10,744 nucleotides of DNA. Source: Desulfuromonadales bacterium. GTDB taxonomy: Bacteria; Desulfobacterota; Desulfuromonadia; Desulfuromonadales; BM103. Below, piece by piece: positions 1 through 5,384 of this stretch (the stretch's first letter is position 1; each line of letters opens with the position of its first letter). A model generated the notes under the pieces. That model had not been told where the DNA came from. It saw nothing but the letters and a program-made list of their open reading frames with translations, and ran no database searches. Position numbers and translations under genes: made by a program. The stretch is from positions 1 through 10,744 of the forward strand of contig JAUWTX010000046.1 of the NCBI GenBank assembly GCA_030614505.1, in the 5' to 3' direction.

Positions 1-1
1 A

Positions 2-172
2 CGTTTTTTCGAGGAGTCAGGATCCGGGAATGCTGATTTTGATGTGCCTGCGCTCAATCGTGATGATTTTTTGCAGGAGCGGGCCAGATATTACAAGATC
101 AGAGGGTTGGATGAAAACGGGCAACCCACTCAGGAAAAATGTGAGGCGTTGGGGCTGACATGCAACGTCTAG
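2..172 (+). CDS. Aldehyde:ferredoxin oxidoreductase, C-terminal end (partial)
   Basis: Only the last 56 codons are in the window; the reading frame is open from base 2 to the TAG at 170-172. The tail contains a segment reading RARYYKIRGLDENGQPT followed by EKCEALGL. This is the typical C-terminal signature of the tungsten- or molybdenum-pterin aldehyde:ferredoxin oxidoreductase (AOR) family, which oxidises aldehydes to acids, or the reverse, with ferredoxin in the cytoplasm of anaerobes. The cofactor and Fe-S ligands lie further upstream and cannot be checked. The gene overlaps the start of the next gene by 13 bp, which suggests a shared transcript and translational coupling. The family call is fairly secure from the tail; substrate and metal cannot be told. 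Confidence 0.8.
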   Translation, partial: RFFEESGSGNADFDVPALNRDDFLQERARYYKIRGLDENGQPTQEKCEALGLTCNV

Positions 173-1335
173 TAACAAAATATGCAGAAAAACTGGTTCG
201 CCATGGTTTGTGTGATCCGGAGACGCCTATTGTGGGCGGGTTCAATGATACCCTTATCTGGAACCGGGAGGCCCCGGAAACTGCAGTGCTGGAAAAGGTC
301 GTTAATGGGCTGAATATTAACAGCCTGTTGTTTGCAAAACCGGCCGAACCCTTTATGCGGATATTGGACTTTCATGCCAATCGTTGTGAAGGTGAGTTTG
401 TTCCCGAAGACACGGAAACAAGAACCTTTCTACACAGTATCCCCGTCTGTGCGAAATTGGATCCCGAGATCATTATCCCCATTTTGAAAAGACGAAAAGG
501 GGTGGTTGTGGCCGGCAAGGGGATTATGACCTTCGGTACCGTGAGCCCGGAACAGGGGTTTGTGGCCTTCAGCTCAATTGTTTTCTCTGCATTTGTAAAA
601 TTTTTTGTCGATTATGCCTATCTGAAAATTAAAGGTGAGACCGATCCTGAAATGGAGGCTCTGTTTCCGGTCGTGTGGGATGCCTATCGTCAATTCTTGC
701 CCGAGCAAAAAATCCCGCATATCATTGCGGAGGTTCTTGCTTCCGAAGAAAAGATTGTCAATGCCATGAAACAGGCGGGGCAGGCTACGGTGGACGCCCG
801 CATGGTGGACTCTTTCTTCGGAAATATTTCTTTTCGGTCCCAGGATACGATTTACATCAGTCAGACTGGCAGTTCTCTGGATGAGTTGGATGGATGTATC
901 GATGCTTGTCCGATTGACGGTAGCACCAGTACCGGGATAACCGCTTCAAGTGAACTTGTCGCACACCGCGATATTTATCTTGGCAACCCGGTCCACTCGA
1001 TCTTGCATGGACACCCGAAATTCAGTGTGATCATGTCGATGATATGTGACAAGCTGGAGTGTGAACATCGCGGTAAATGTCATGTGAAGTGTGTCGAGCA
1101 ACGATTTATTGGAGATATTCCTATTGTCCCTGGGGAAGTGGGGACAGGCCCCAGGGGTTTGTGCCGGACGCTTCCGCCTGCGATGAAAGATAGAAGAGGA
1201 GTTATCGTTTTTGGGCACGGTGTATTTACTGTTGGCAAAGTGAATTTTGTGGATGCATTTGATGCACTTATGGATATCGAGAATATGTGTAAGGACGCCT
1301 ATTGGGAACTCATATCAAATGGCAGTCCCCAATAA
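160..1335 (+). CDS. Class II aldolase/adducin-like protein, duplicated fold, next to AOR
   Basis: A 391-residue cytoplasmic protein. The C-terminal half (about 190-385) has the class II aldolase signature: GNISF at 221-225, a Glu at 265 placed like the catalytic acid, HGH at 283-285 and GHGV at 352-355. His283, His285 and His353 match the usual divalent-metal ligands. The N-terminal half (about 90-155) looks like a diverged copy of the same fold's end: SIPV, then RRKGVVVAGKGIMTFG, mirrors IPIV then RRGVIVFGHGVFTVG, but the metal-binding His is missing. With two half-domains it is nearly twice the usual 200-230 residues of the family. A cysteine cluster (296, 301, 307, 311) sits between the HGH and GHGV motifs and is not normal for the family. 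Likely substrates are small hydroxy-carbonyl or sugar-phosphate compounds; overlap with the AOR gene suggests it makes or uses an aldehyde, which is inference. Confidence 0.8.
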   Translation: MQRLVTKYAEKLVRHGLCDPETPIVGGFNDTLIWNREAPETAVLEKVVNGLNINSLLFAKPAEPFMRILDFHANRCEGEFVPEDTETRTFLHSIPVCAKLDPEIIIPILKRRKGVVVAGKGIMTFGTVSPEQGFVAFSSIVFSAFVKFFVDYAYLKIKGETDPEMEALFPVVWDAYRQFLPEQKIPHIIAEVLASEEKIVNAMKQAGQATVDARMVDSFFGNISFRSQDTIYISQTGSSLDELDGCIDACPIDGSTSTGITASSELVAHRDIYLGNPVHSILHGHPKFSVIMSMICDKLECEHRGKCHVKCVEQRFIGDIPIVPGEVGTGPRGLCRTLPPAMKDRRGVIVFGHGVFTVGKVNFVDAFDALMDIENMCKDAYWELISNGSPQ

Positions 1336-1339
1336 ATAC

Positions 1340-1624
1340 TCACCCCTCCGGAAGTTGATAACCTTTGCCCGCAAATTGAATATTAGCCGCATCCCCACAA
1401 CGCGGCGGTGAGACAGCATGAACACCGCCACATGTCGGGCACTTGCCAACGAAAGTGGTCAAAGTAAATCCTGCTCCACACCCCTGGCAAACCGCATCCA
1501 GCCCACCACCGGGGATCGATTGATTACGAAGACCACCGCCATGTGCCTGGGCGACAAATTCAACCAGCGCATTGCCTTCAGAAAAGGGTCCTGCGTTACC
1601 ACCATCATCTGAACAACATCCCAT
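1340..1624 (-). CDS. Small zinc-ribbon protein, last gene of the hemerythrin operon
   Basis: A 94-residue protein with start ATG at 1624 preceded by AAGGA with 9-bp spacing. It begins MGCC, has a glycine-rich first half, and then a clear zinc-ribbon knuckle pair: CQGC (46-49) and CPTC (62-65), with a further Cys at 76. I recognise the general type, a short hypothetical protein with CxxC-x12-CxxC found in anaerobic Deltaproteobacteria-like genomes, but no established function. It follows the hemerythrin gene by 29 bp and is co-oriented, so it is probably the fourth operon gene. Its stop is only 4 bp from the stop of the convergent aldolase-like gene. Metal binding by the four CxxC cysteines is likely; anything further is unknown. 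Confidence 0.75.
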   Translation of the reverse strand: MGCCSDDGGNAGPFSEGNALVEFVAQAHGGGLRNQSIPGGGLDAVCQGCGAGFTLTTFVGKCPTCGGVHAVSPPRCGDAANIQFAGKGYQLPEG

Positions 1625-1653
1625 TGTTTAAGATCCTTTTTGTAAGTATTTTG

Positions 1654-2205
1654 TTATTTGATCTGCTGCTCGTATTCCTCAACAAGTTTCTGATATTTCT
1701 CTCTGAGTCCGGGAGTGCGTGACTCGGCTGTTTCATATGCTGTCAGCATGTCGCCGCGCACACCCTCCGGCAAAATTCGCTCTGCAAGTGGGTAGAGGAT
1801 GTCGTTTTCTTTTTCAATGTGACCACGCAGCAATGCTGCGTAGCCCTTGGCATGTTCGGCAATGATGGCCGACTGGCCAGTTTCTCCGTCGAGTGCTTTC
1901 TGTGCAGCCTCTTCCATAGCGCTAACGTGGGCACGACCCTGGTCGTGTTCCATCTGCATTGCTTCGATCGGCGATTGTTTCTCCGGCATGCCGTTCTTGA
2001 CCAACTCCAGGAAGAGAACTTCTTCTTCCTTGGCATGGTGAAAGCGGTCGGCGAAGTTGCGGATGAAATCAACCGCATCAAGGTAGAACTGCCAGTTGCG
2101 GAACTTGCCCTTTTCGAGCAGAGCAGTGTTGTGCTCCACCACAGCAATCATGCGCAGGATCAGTGCATGTTCATCAACCATCACCTGTGTTACGTTGGCC
2201 TTCAT
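1654..2205 (-). CDS. Hemerythrin HHE-domain protein
   Basis: A 183-residue all-helical protein with the HHE cation-binding pattern: His13 in DEHALI, His56/His57 and Glu61 in FHHAKEEE, His87 in MEHDQG, and His129 and Glu133 in GHIEKEND. These fit a di-iron site that binds O2 or NO, or releases iron for cluster repair. The frame stays open upstream to 2244, but the start at 2205 is preferred because it has a ribosome-binding sequence (AGGAAGAG) and lies one base after the stop of the preceding gene. It has no fused ScdA_N (DUF542) domain, unlike YtfE/RIC; instead a DUF542/DUF1858-like protein is encoded two genes upstream in the same operon. A role in handling oxygen or nitrosative stress is inference from family and context. 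Confidence 0.88.
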   Translation of the reverse strand: MKANVTQVMVDEHALILRMIAVVEHNTALLEKGKFRNWQFYLDAVDFIRNFADRFHHAKEEEVLFLELVKNGMPEKQSPIEAMQMEHDQGRAHVSAMEEAAQKALDGETGQSAIIAEHAKGYAALLRGHIEKENDILYPLAERILPEGVRGDMLTAYETAESRTPGLREKYQKLVEEYEQQIK

Positions 2206-2206
2206 T

Positions 2207-2665
2207 TCAGCTCTTCCTTTTGCCATCAATACCGATGACGACAATCTCGACCGGGACGTCCTTGCCAGATTGATTCACCGCTTCCTGGACCATCATTCCC
2301 AAACCACGACAGCAGGGGACTTCCATGATCGGTACTGTGATTGACAGAATGTTGTTCTGGCTGATCATAGCCGTCAGTTTCTCGAGGTAAGGACTGGTGT
2401 CGTCGAGTTTCGGGCAAGCATTTACCAACACGCGTCCTTTGATATAATCACGGTGAAAGTCCGCATAGGCAAAAGGTACACAGTCAGCAGCGATAAGCAG
2501 GTGCGCATCTTGTAGGAAAGGAGCGCTGGGTGGCACCAGGTGCAACTGGGTTGGCCACTGGCGGAGTTCGGAGGGCCGGCTTTCGGTTGAGGTGGTCTCT
2601 TCAGTGTCCTTCTTTTCAATTGTGCGGACGTTAGCGCTGGGGCAGCCGCAAGCAAGTTTACTCAT
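2207..2665 (-). CDS. Cysteine-rich Fe-S associated protein (stand-alone ferredoxin-partner domain)
   Basis: A 152-residue protein opening with ACGCP (Cys6, Cys8), then a charged, Ser/Thr-rich linker to about residue 33, then a domain with RQWPTQLHLVPPSAPF, ADCVPFAYADFH (Cys62), NACPKLDD (Cys84) and EVPCC (Cys118/119). As I recall the family, this domain commonly follows two 4Fe-4S ferredoxin motifs in anaerobes, including proteins encoded beside hybrid cluster protein (hcp). Here the ferredoxin part is absent and the protein stands alone. The six conserved cysteines suggest metal or cluster binding, though no precise cofactor can be read. The start ATG overlaps the stop of the preceding gene (ATGA) and has an AAGGAG sequence in front. 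An electron-transfer or repair role with the neighbouring hemerythrin is inferred. Confidence 0.75.
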   Translation of the reverse strand: MSKLACGCPSANVRTIEKKDTEETTSTESRPSELRQWPTQLHLVPPSAPFLQDAHLLIAADCVPFAYADFHRDYIKGRVLVNACPKLDDTSPYLEKLTAMISQNNILSITVPIMEVPCCRGLGMMVQEAVNQSGKDVPVEIVVIGIDGKRKS

Positions 2666-2901
2666 GCTGTTTCTCCTTCGGTTATCTTTTGTGTGTTCAG
2701 GTAGTCAGAAATTTCCTGCTCGATCTGAGCTTCTACTTCGTCGCCGAGAGCGTGGATTGAAACTACATCCTTCACCAGGCAGATACCGACACCGCAGGTG
2801 GTGCAACCAATGTCGTATTTCTCCAGAATCTCGCCGATTATGGGATGCTCTTCGATAACTTTATTGATGGCTTGTTCGCCAATTCCTTGTGGGATATTCA
2901 T
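2662..2901 (-). CDS. DUF542/DUF1858-like CxxC small protein, first gene of the operon
   Basis: A 79-residue protein. Residues 12-68 (INKVIEEHPIIGEILEKYDI onward) follow the pattern of the ScdA_N (DUF542) and DUF1858 families: a helix, then a Gly-Cys motif, here GCTTCGVGIC (Cys33, Cys36, Cys41), then a short helical end. In ScdA/YtfE/RIC proteins this domain is fused to a hemerythrin and takes part in repairing iron centres; here the hemerythrin is a separate gene in the same operon. The frame is open far upstream (to 3096), but the start at 2901 is chosen because AAGGAG lies 9 bases before it and the conserved region begins just after. Which of the two related families it belongs to is not settled by eye. 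Confidence 0.8.
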   Translation of the reverse strand: MNIPQGIGEQAINKVIEEHPIIGEILEKYDIGCTTCGVGICLVKDVVSIHALGDEVEAQIEQEISDYLNTQKITEGETA

Positions 2902-2919
2902 TCTGCTTGACTCCTTTTT

Positions 2920-2939
2920 CCTCGATTGTTGATTCGAGG
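2920..2939. repeat. Small inverted repeat before the DUF542-like gene
   Basis: CCTCGA (2920-2925) and TCGAGG (2934-2939) form a perfect 6-bp inverted repeat with an 8-base loop, ending just upstream of the ribosome-binding sequence of the gene starting at 2901. It could be a second operator or a leader hairpin if transcription starts upstream of it. It is short enough to occur by chance. Confidence 0.35.
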
Positions 2940-2978
2940 TTACGACTTTTATTGCCAGAGAAACATGACTAGGGTCAA
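2937..2978 (-). promoter_or_regulatory. CRP/FNR-family operator and possible promoter of the hemerythrin operon
   Basis: On the minus strand TTGAC-CCTA-GTCAT (2978-2965) forms a near-perfect dyad with the spacing of FNR/DNR-type sites (TTGAY-N4-RTCAA). Its centre is 70 bp upstream of the start at 2901. If it were a class II activator site at -41.5, the -10 hexamer would fall exactly on TAACCT (2942-2937), a fair match to TATAAT. The TTGAC half-site resembles operators proposed for HcpR/DNR-type nitrosative-stress regulators, although the published HcpR consensus I recall has a longer spacer. The same 177-bp gap also serves msrA on the other strand. The dyad is seen; regulator and activation are inferred. 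Confidence 0.45.
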
Positions 2979-3078
2979 AAAGATGACAATTTCTATCAAG
3001 TATAGCCTGGAGGCCTGATAAATTGATACCTGTTGGCTGAGTGGCCTTCTGGTAGTAGAAGCTGCTAAAATTATCAAT

Positions 3079-3993
3079 ATGAAGAGAAATCAGCATAATT
3101 TTTTCTCCTGGCGACTTAAGTTGATTCTTGTCTTGGGGTGTCTGGGCGGGCTGGTGCTTGGTCTTTTCAGCCTGTACGTGGCATCGATATCGGATGCTCC
3201 GCTCGGACCGACGCCGCTCTCATGGAGGTTCAAGTCGACTAGCGGTCGTGTTGCTGTGGCCTTCGAAAAGGGGATATCTGTGCAAGATCAGACACAATTA
3301 GCAGTTCCGATGCCACCGGCGATTGATCAAGCTGTCCCTGAAGAGACGGAGTTTGCGCTTTTTGCCCTGGGCTGATTCTGGGGTGTTGACTCCCGGTTCG
3401 GGAGTATCCCAGGCGTTGTACGTACAACTGTCGGATATACTGGTGGTACAGTCGAGACTCCAAATTATCGTAAAATCGGCGACCATAGCGAAGCAATTCG
3501 GGTTGAGTTCGATCCACAAAAGGTCAGCTATGTACAATTGCTGGATGTTGTCTGGGAAAGCCACGACCCTGGCTATGATGTCTACAGCCGCCAATATCGC
3601 AATGCAATTTTTTATCTGAACGAGGCGCAATGGAATGAAGCAGAAGCCTCGCGGAGAAGGGTGGTGAAAGATGCTCGTGATGAGATCGTCACTGCGATAG
3701 AGCAAGCTGGGGAGTTCTTTGCCGCGGAAGACTATCACCAGAAATACCTGCTGCGCAGAGCTACAGGTATTCTTCAGGAGTTCCAGAAAATCTATCCGGA
3801 TGATTCAAGCCTTACAGCATCTACCGCAGCTGCACACATAAACGGTTATCTCGGCTGCAATGGAGAATCTTCTGTACTGGAAATGGAGTTACCCAACCTG
3901 GGTCTTTCTCCGCAGATGCAGGCAAGACTGGTCGAGCATGTCACCTCATCCTGTGACCGTTTCGTTGGACTCACCTGTCCCGCCCAAAAGTAA
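3079..3993 (+). CDS. msrA: Membrane-anchored peptide methionine sulfoxide reductase MsrA, selenoprotein (in-frame TGA = Sec99)
   Basis: Reads as a single 304-residue frame if TGA at 3373-3375 is selenocysteine. Residues 14-35 are a hydrophobic membrane anchor after a basic start (MKRNQ), so the enzyme should face the periplasm. The MsrA domain begins near residue 89 with ETEFALFALG-U-FWGVD, matching the family's GCFWG active site with Sec in place of the catalytic Cys. It continues with VGYTGG, PNYRKIGDHSEAIRVEFDP, HDPG, SRQYRNAIFY and EDYHQKYLL. The long tail is that of the larger MsrA type; Cys260, Cys292 and Cys300 are candidate resolving cysteines. The enzyme reduces the S form of methionine sulfoxide in oxidised proteins. 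A clear Shine-Dalgarno is not visible before the ATG. The alternative, an inactivated gene with a stop, is unlikely: the frame is intact for 206 codons after the TGA and a SECIS-like hairpin follows it. Confidence 0.9.
3376..3412 (+). promoter_or_regulatory. Bacterial SECIS element of msrA
   Basis: Right after the TGA, ACTCCCG (3389-3395) pairs perfectly with CGGGAGT (3399-3405) around a GTT loop (equally CCC-GGTTC-GGG). An outer stem CTGGGG (3378-3383) pairs with TCCCAG (3407-3412), with one G-T pair. The apical loop starts about 20 bases after the TGA and begins with G, within the known rules for bacterial SECIS hairpins (loop 16-37 bases downstream, G among its first two bases). It would bind SelB and direct Sec insertion. 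Confidence 0.85.
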
Positions 3994-4002
3994 GCGTCTT
4001 GC

Positions 4003-4158
4003 CTGGGAGGCTGTCGGACTACCCCTGATCCGGCTGTTCGGCTCATATTTCCGCTCCTTTTCGACCTATAGCTACGGCTATTACTCTCAAACGAGCCAAA
4101 ATCTGGTCTCAAACTTCCGAATTTTCGCTTCGGCCCGTATAGTCCGGCAGCCTCCCAG
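4003..4158. repeat. MITE-like repeat, copy 1, with 19-bp terminal inverted repeats
   Basis: The ends CTGGGAGGCTGTCGGACTA (4003-4021) and its reverse complement at 4140-4158 match at 18 of 19 positions. The core 4040-4114 matches 7187-7261 at 67 of 75 positions by hand alignment, so this is one of two diverged copies in the window. Inside are a short hairpin ATAGC-TACG-GCTAT and the inverted repeat CCGAA/TTCGG near the right end. It begins 9 bp after the msrA stop and ends 16 bp before the stop of the convergent tautomerase gene, so the end-to-end pairing could also work as a bidirectional terminator or mRNA end. No protein is encoded in it and no target-site duplication is obvious. Confidence 0.75.
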
Positions 4159-4174
4159 AGGAAAATGACAGAGC

Positions 4175-4384
4175 TTATTGCTCCTTGCTGCGCCGTACTG
4201 TGATCGTTTCGCCACCAACGCCGTAGTTGTCGGTATCTATTTCCTCGATGACGACCACAGTTGTTTTTGGGCCACGATCGATGACATCGACAAGCAGGTC
4301 AGTGACGCCTTTTATAAGTGCGGCTTTCTGTTGCGGAGTGATCGGTTCTTGTTCGCGGGTGATCTTGATGTTGACGTATGGCAT
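4175..4384 (-). CDS. 4-oxalocrotonate tautomerase-family protein
   Basis: A 69-residue protein beginning MPYVNIKIT; after Met removal Pro1 would be the catalytic base of the tautomerase superfamily. The C-terminal part (DRGPKTTVVVIEEIDTDNYGVGGE) has the family's TTVVI-x-E and GVGGE pattern. The size is that of the short 4-OT subunits, which assemble as hexamers or similar oligomers. The frame is open to 4459, but the start at 4384 is required to place Pro at position 2 and has AAGGAG 8 bases upstream. The substrate is unknown; these enzymes tautomerise 2-hydroxymuconate-like enols, and many bacterial copies have no known role. It stands alone, convergent with msrA. Confidence 0.88.
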   Translation of the reverse strand: MPYVNIKITREQEPITPQQKAALIKGVTDLLVDVIDRGPKTTVVVIEEIDTDNYGVGGETITVRRSKEQ

Positions 4385-4571
4385 CTGGATTCTCCTTCCT
4401 CTTGATTTTGTTTCTATGCGGCTGTTAATCAGAATGCCCCGAATTATTGCACAAAGCACCCGATGCCTATTATTTTCTTGTAATCATGCCCCGTTGAGAT
4501 TGATACGGATGAGTGATTCGAGTACACTCGCCCAAGGCAGATATGGACTATATTGTTTTGGAGTATAAATT
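4385..4571. other. Divergent intergenic region, tautomerase / dNMP kinase
   Basis: Upstream region for both neighbouring genes. It holds the ribosome-binding sequences of both (AAGGAG for the minus-strand gene, TTGGAG 8 bases before the plus-strand gene), a near palindrome CGAGT-AC-ACTCG at 4519-4530, and a TATATT sequence near 4550 that could be a -10 box for the kinase gene. None of these is strong enough to name a regulator. Confidence 0.35.
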
Positions 4572-5222
4572 ATGATTCTCGGTTTTGCCGGTAAGGCAGC
4601 AACAGGAAAAACGACTGCGGCCAACCATATGGCGCCGCTGCTTGATAAAGAGTGCAGAATCGTGCCGATGGCAATGGTTTTGCGCGATGAAGTGGAGGCT
4701 TTTTTACGCGCGGTTGGTGCCGACGAATCGGTACCGCTGGTTTACGGCTGTCAGGATGATAAAGTACGTGTCTTTTATGTGGATGAGCAGCAGGCTCTGG
4801 TTCACTGCCCAAAATGGTCACATTTTATCTCTGAACATGAGGAGATTCAGGACAAGCCCGGTCAAACAGCTGTTACGGTACGGCGTATCCTGCAATGGTG
4901 GGGAACGGAGTATCGAAGGGATCAGGACCACGATTACTGGACCAAGGCCTGGGGGCGTAAGATAGAGCAGTTCGATCTGGAAAATATTCATGTTCTCATT
5001 GACGATGTGCGATTCATGAACGAGCTGGATGCTATCATGGCGCACGGTGGCCTGATCGTTAAGATTGAACGTCCCGGGTTCGACGGGGCAAACAATCACG
5101 CCAGTGAGACGTCACTGGATGAATACAACGATTGGGACAGGGTTCTGTTGAACGACGGCACGCTTGACGAGTTCAAGGTGAAGGTTGAGCAACTCGCAGG
5201 TTTGCTGATGAAGTCTGCTTAG
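4572..5222 (+). CDS. Deoxynucleoside monophosphate kinase-like P-loop protein (phage T4 gp1 type)
   Basis: A 216-residue cytoplasmic protein. Walker A is GKAATGKT at residues 7-14. Further family features are RRILQWWGTEYRRDQDHDYW (a segment typical of phage T4-like dNMP kinases), a Walker B-like VLIDDVRFMNE, and the late HASETSLDEY plus LLNDGTLDEF. These enzymes phosphorylate dNMPs to dNDPs using ATP. A TTGGAG ribosome-binding sequence lies 8 bases before the ATG. The gene is not near any other phage gene in this window, so it is either a domesticated phage gene or a chromosomal relative with a related nucleotide substrate. The true substrate cannot be told from sequence. Confidence 0.8.
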   Translation: MILGFAGKAATGKTTAANHMAPLLDKECRIVPMAMVLRDEVEAFLRAVGADESVPLVYGCQDDKVRVFYVDEQQALVHCPKWSHFISEHEEIQDKPGQTAVTVRRILQWWGTEYRRDQDHDYWTKAWGRKIEQFDLENIHVLIDDVRFMNELDAIMAHGGLIVKIERPGFDGANNHASETSLDEYNDWDRVLLNDGTLDEFKVKVEQLAGLLMKSA

Positions 5223-5384
5223 TGGTTTGATGATCAATAATATCGCCAGAAAGGGGGATGGGCCTGAGTTCATTCACTTTTTTGTGTAGATTTGCTAACC
5301 AGAGCACATGAGATTCGTTGTTGCCAACAGGTGTTTGCTGAGCTAACCTCGGGACATTATCATTTCCTAAGAGAAACCATCAGT

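Noticed and set aside
1819..2238. A 139-codon plus-strand frame opposite the hemerythrin gene
   Set aside because: It is a shadow of the hemerythrin coding strand, with no family signature and a composition set by the opposite gene.
3323..3619. A frameshift reading of msrA using the overlapping frame downstream of the TGA
   Set aside because: The original frame continues with full MsrA motifs right after the TGA; the other frame has no family similarity. Read-through at Sec explains the data without a frameshift.
5227..5237. TTGAT-G-ATCAA palindrome as an FNR site before the histidine kinase
   Set aside because: The spacer is 1 base rather than 4, so it does not fit an FNR-type site.
5292..5384. 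N-terminal extension of the histidine kinase from a TTG codon
   Set aside because: It would put 31 polar residues with no ribosome-binding site before the membrane helix; the ATG at 5385 gives a normal N-terminal anchor.
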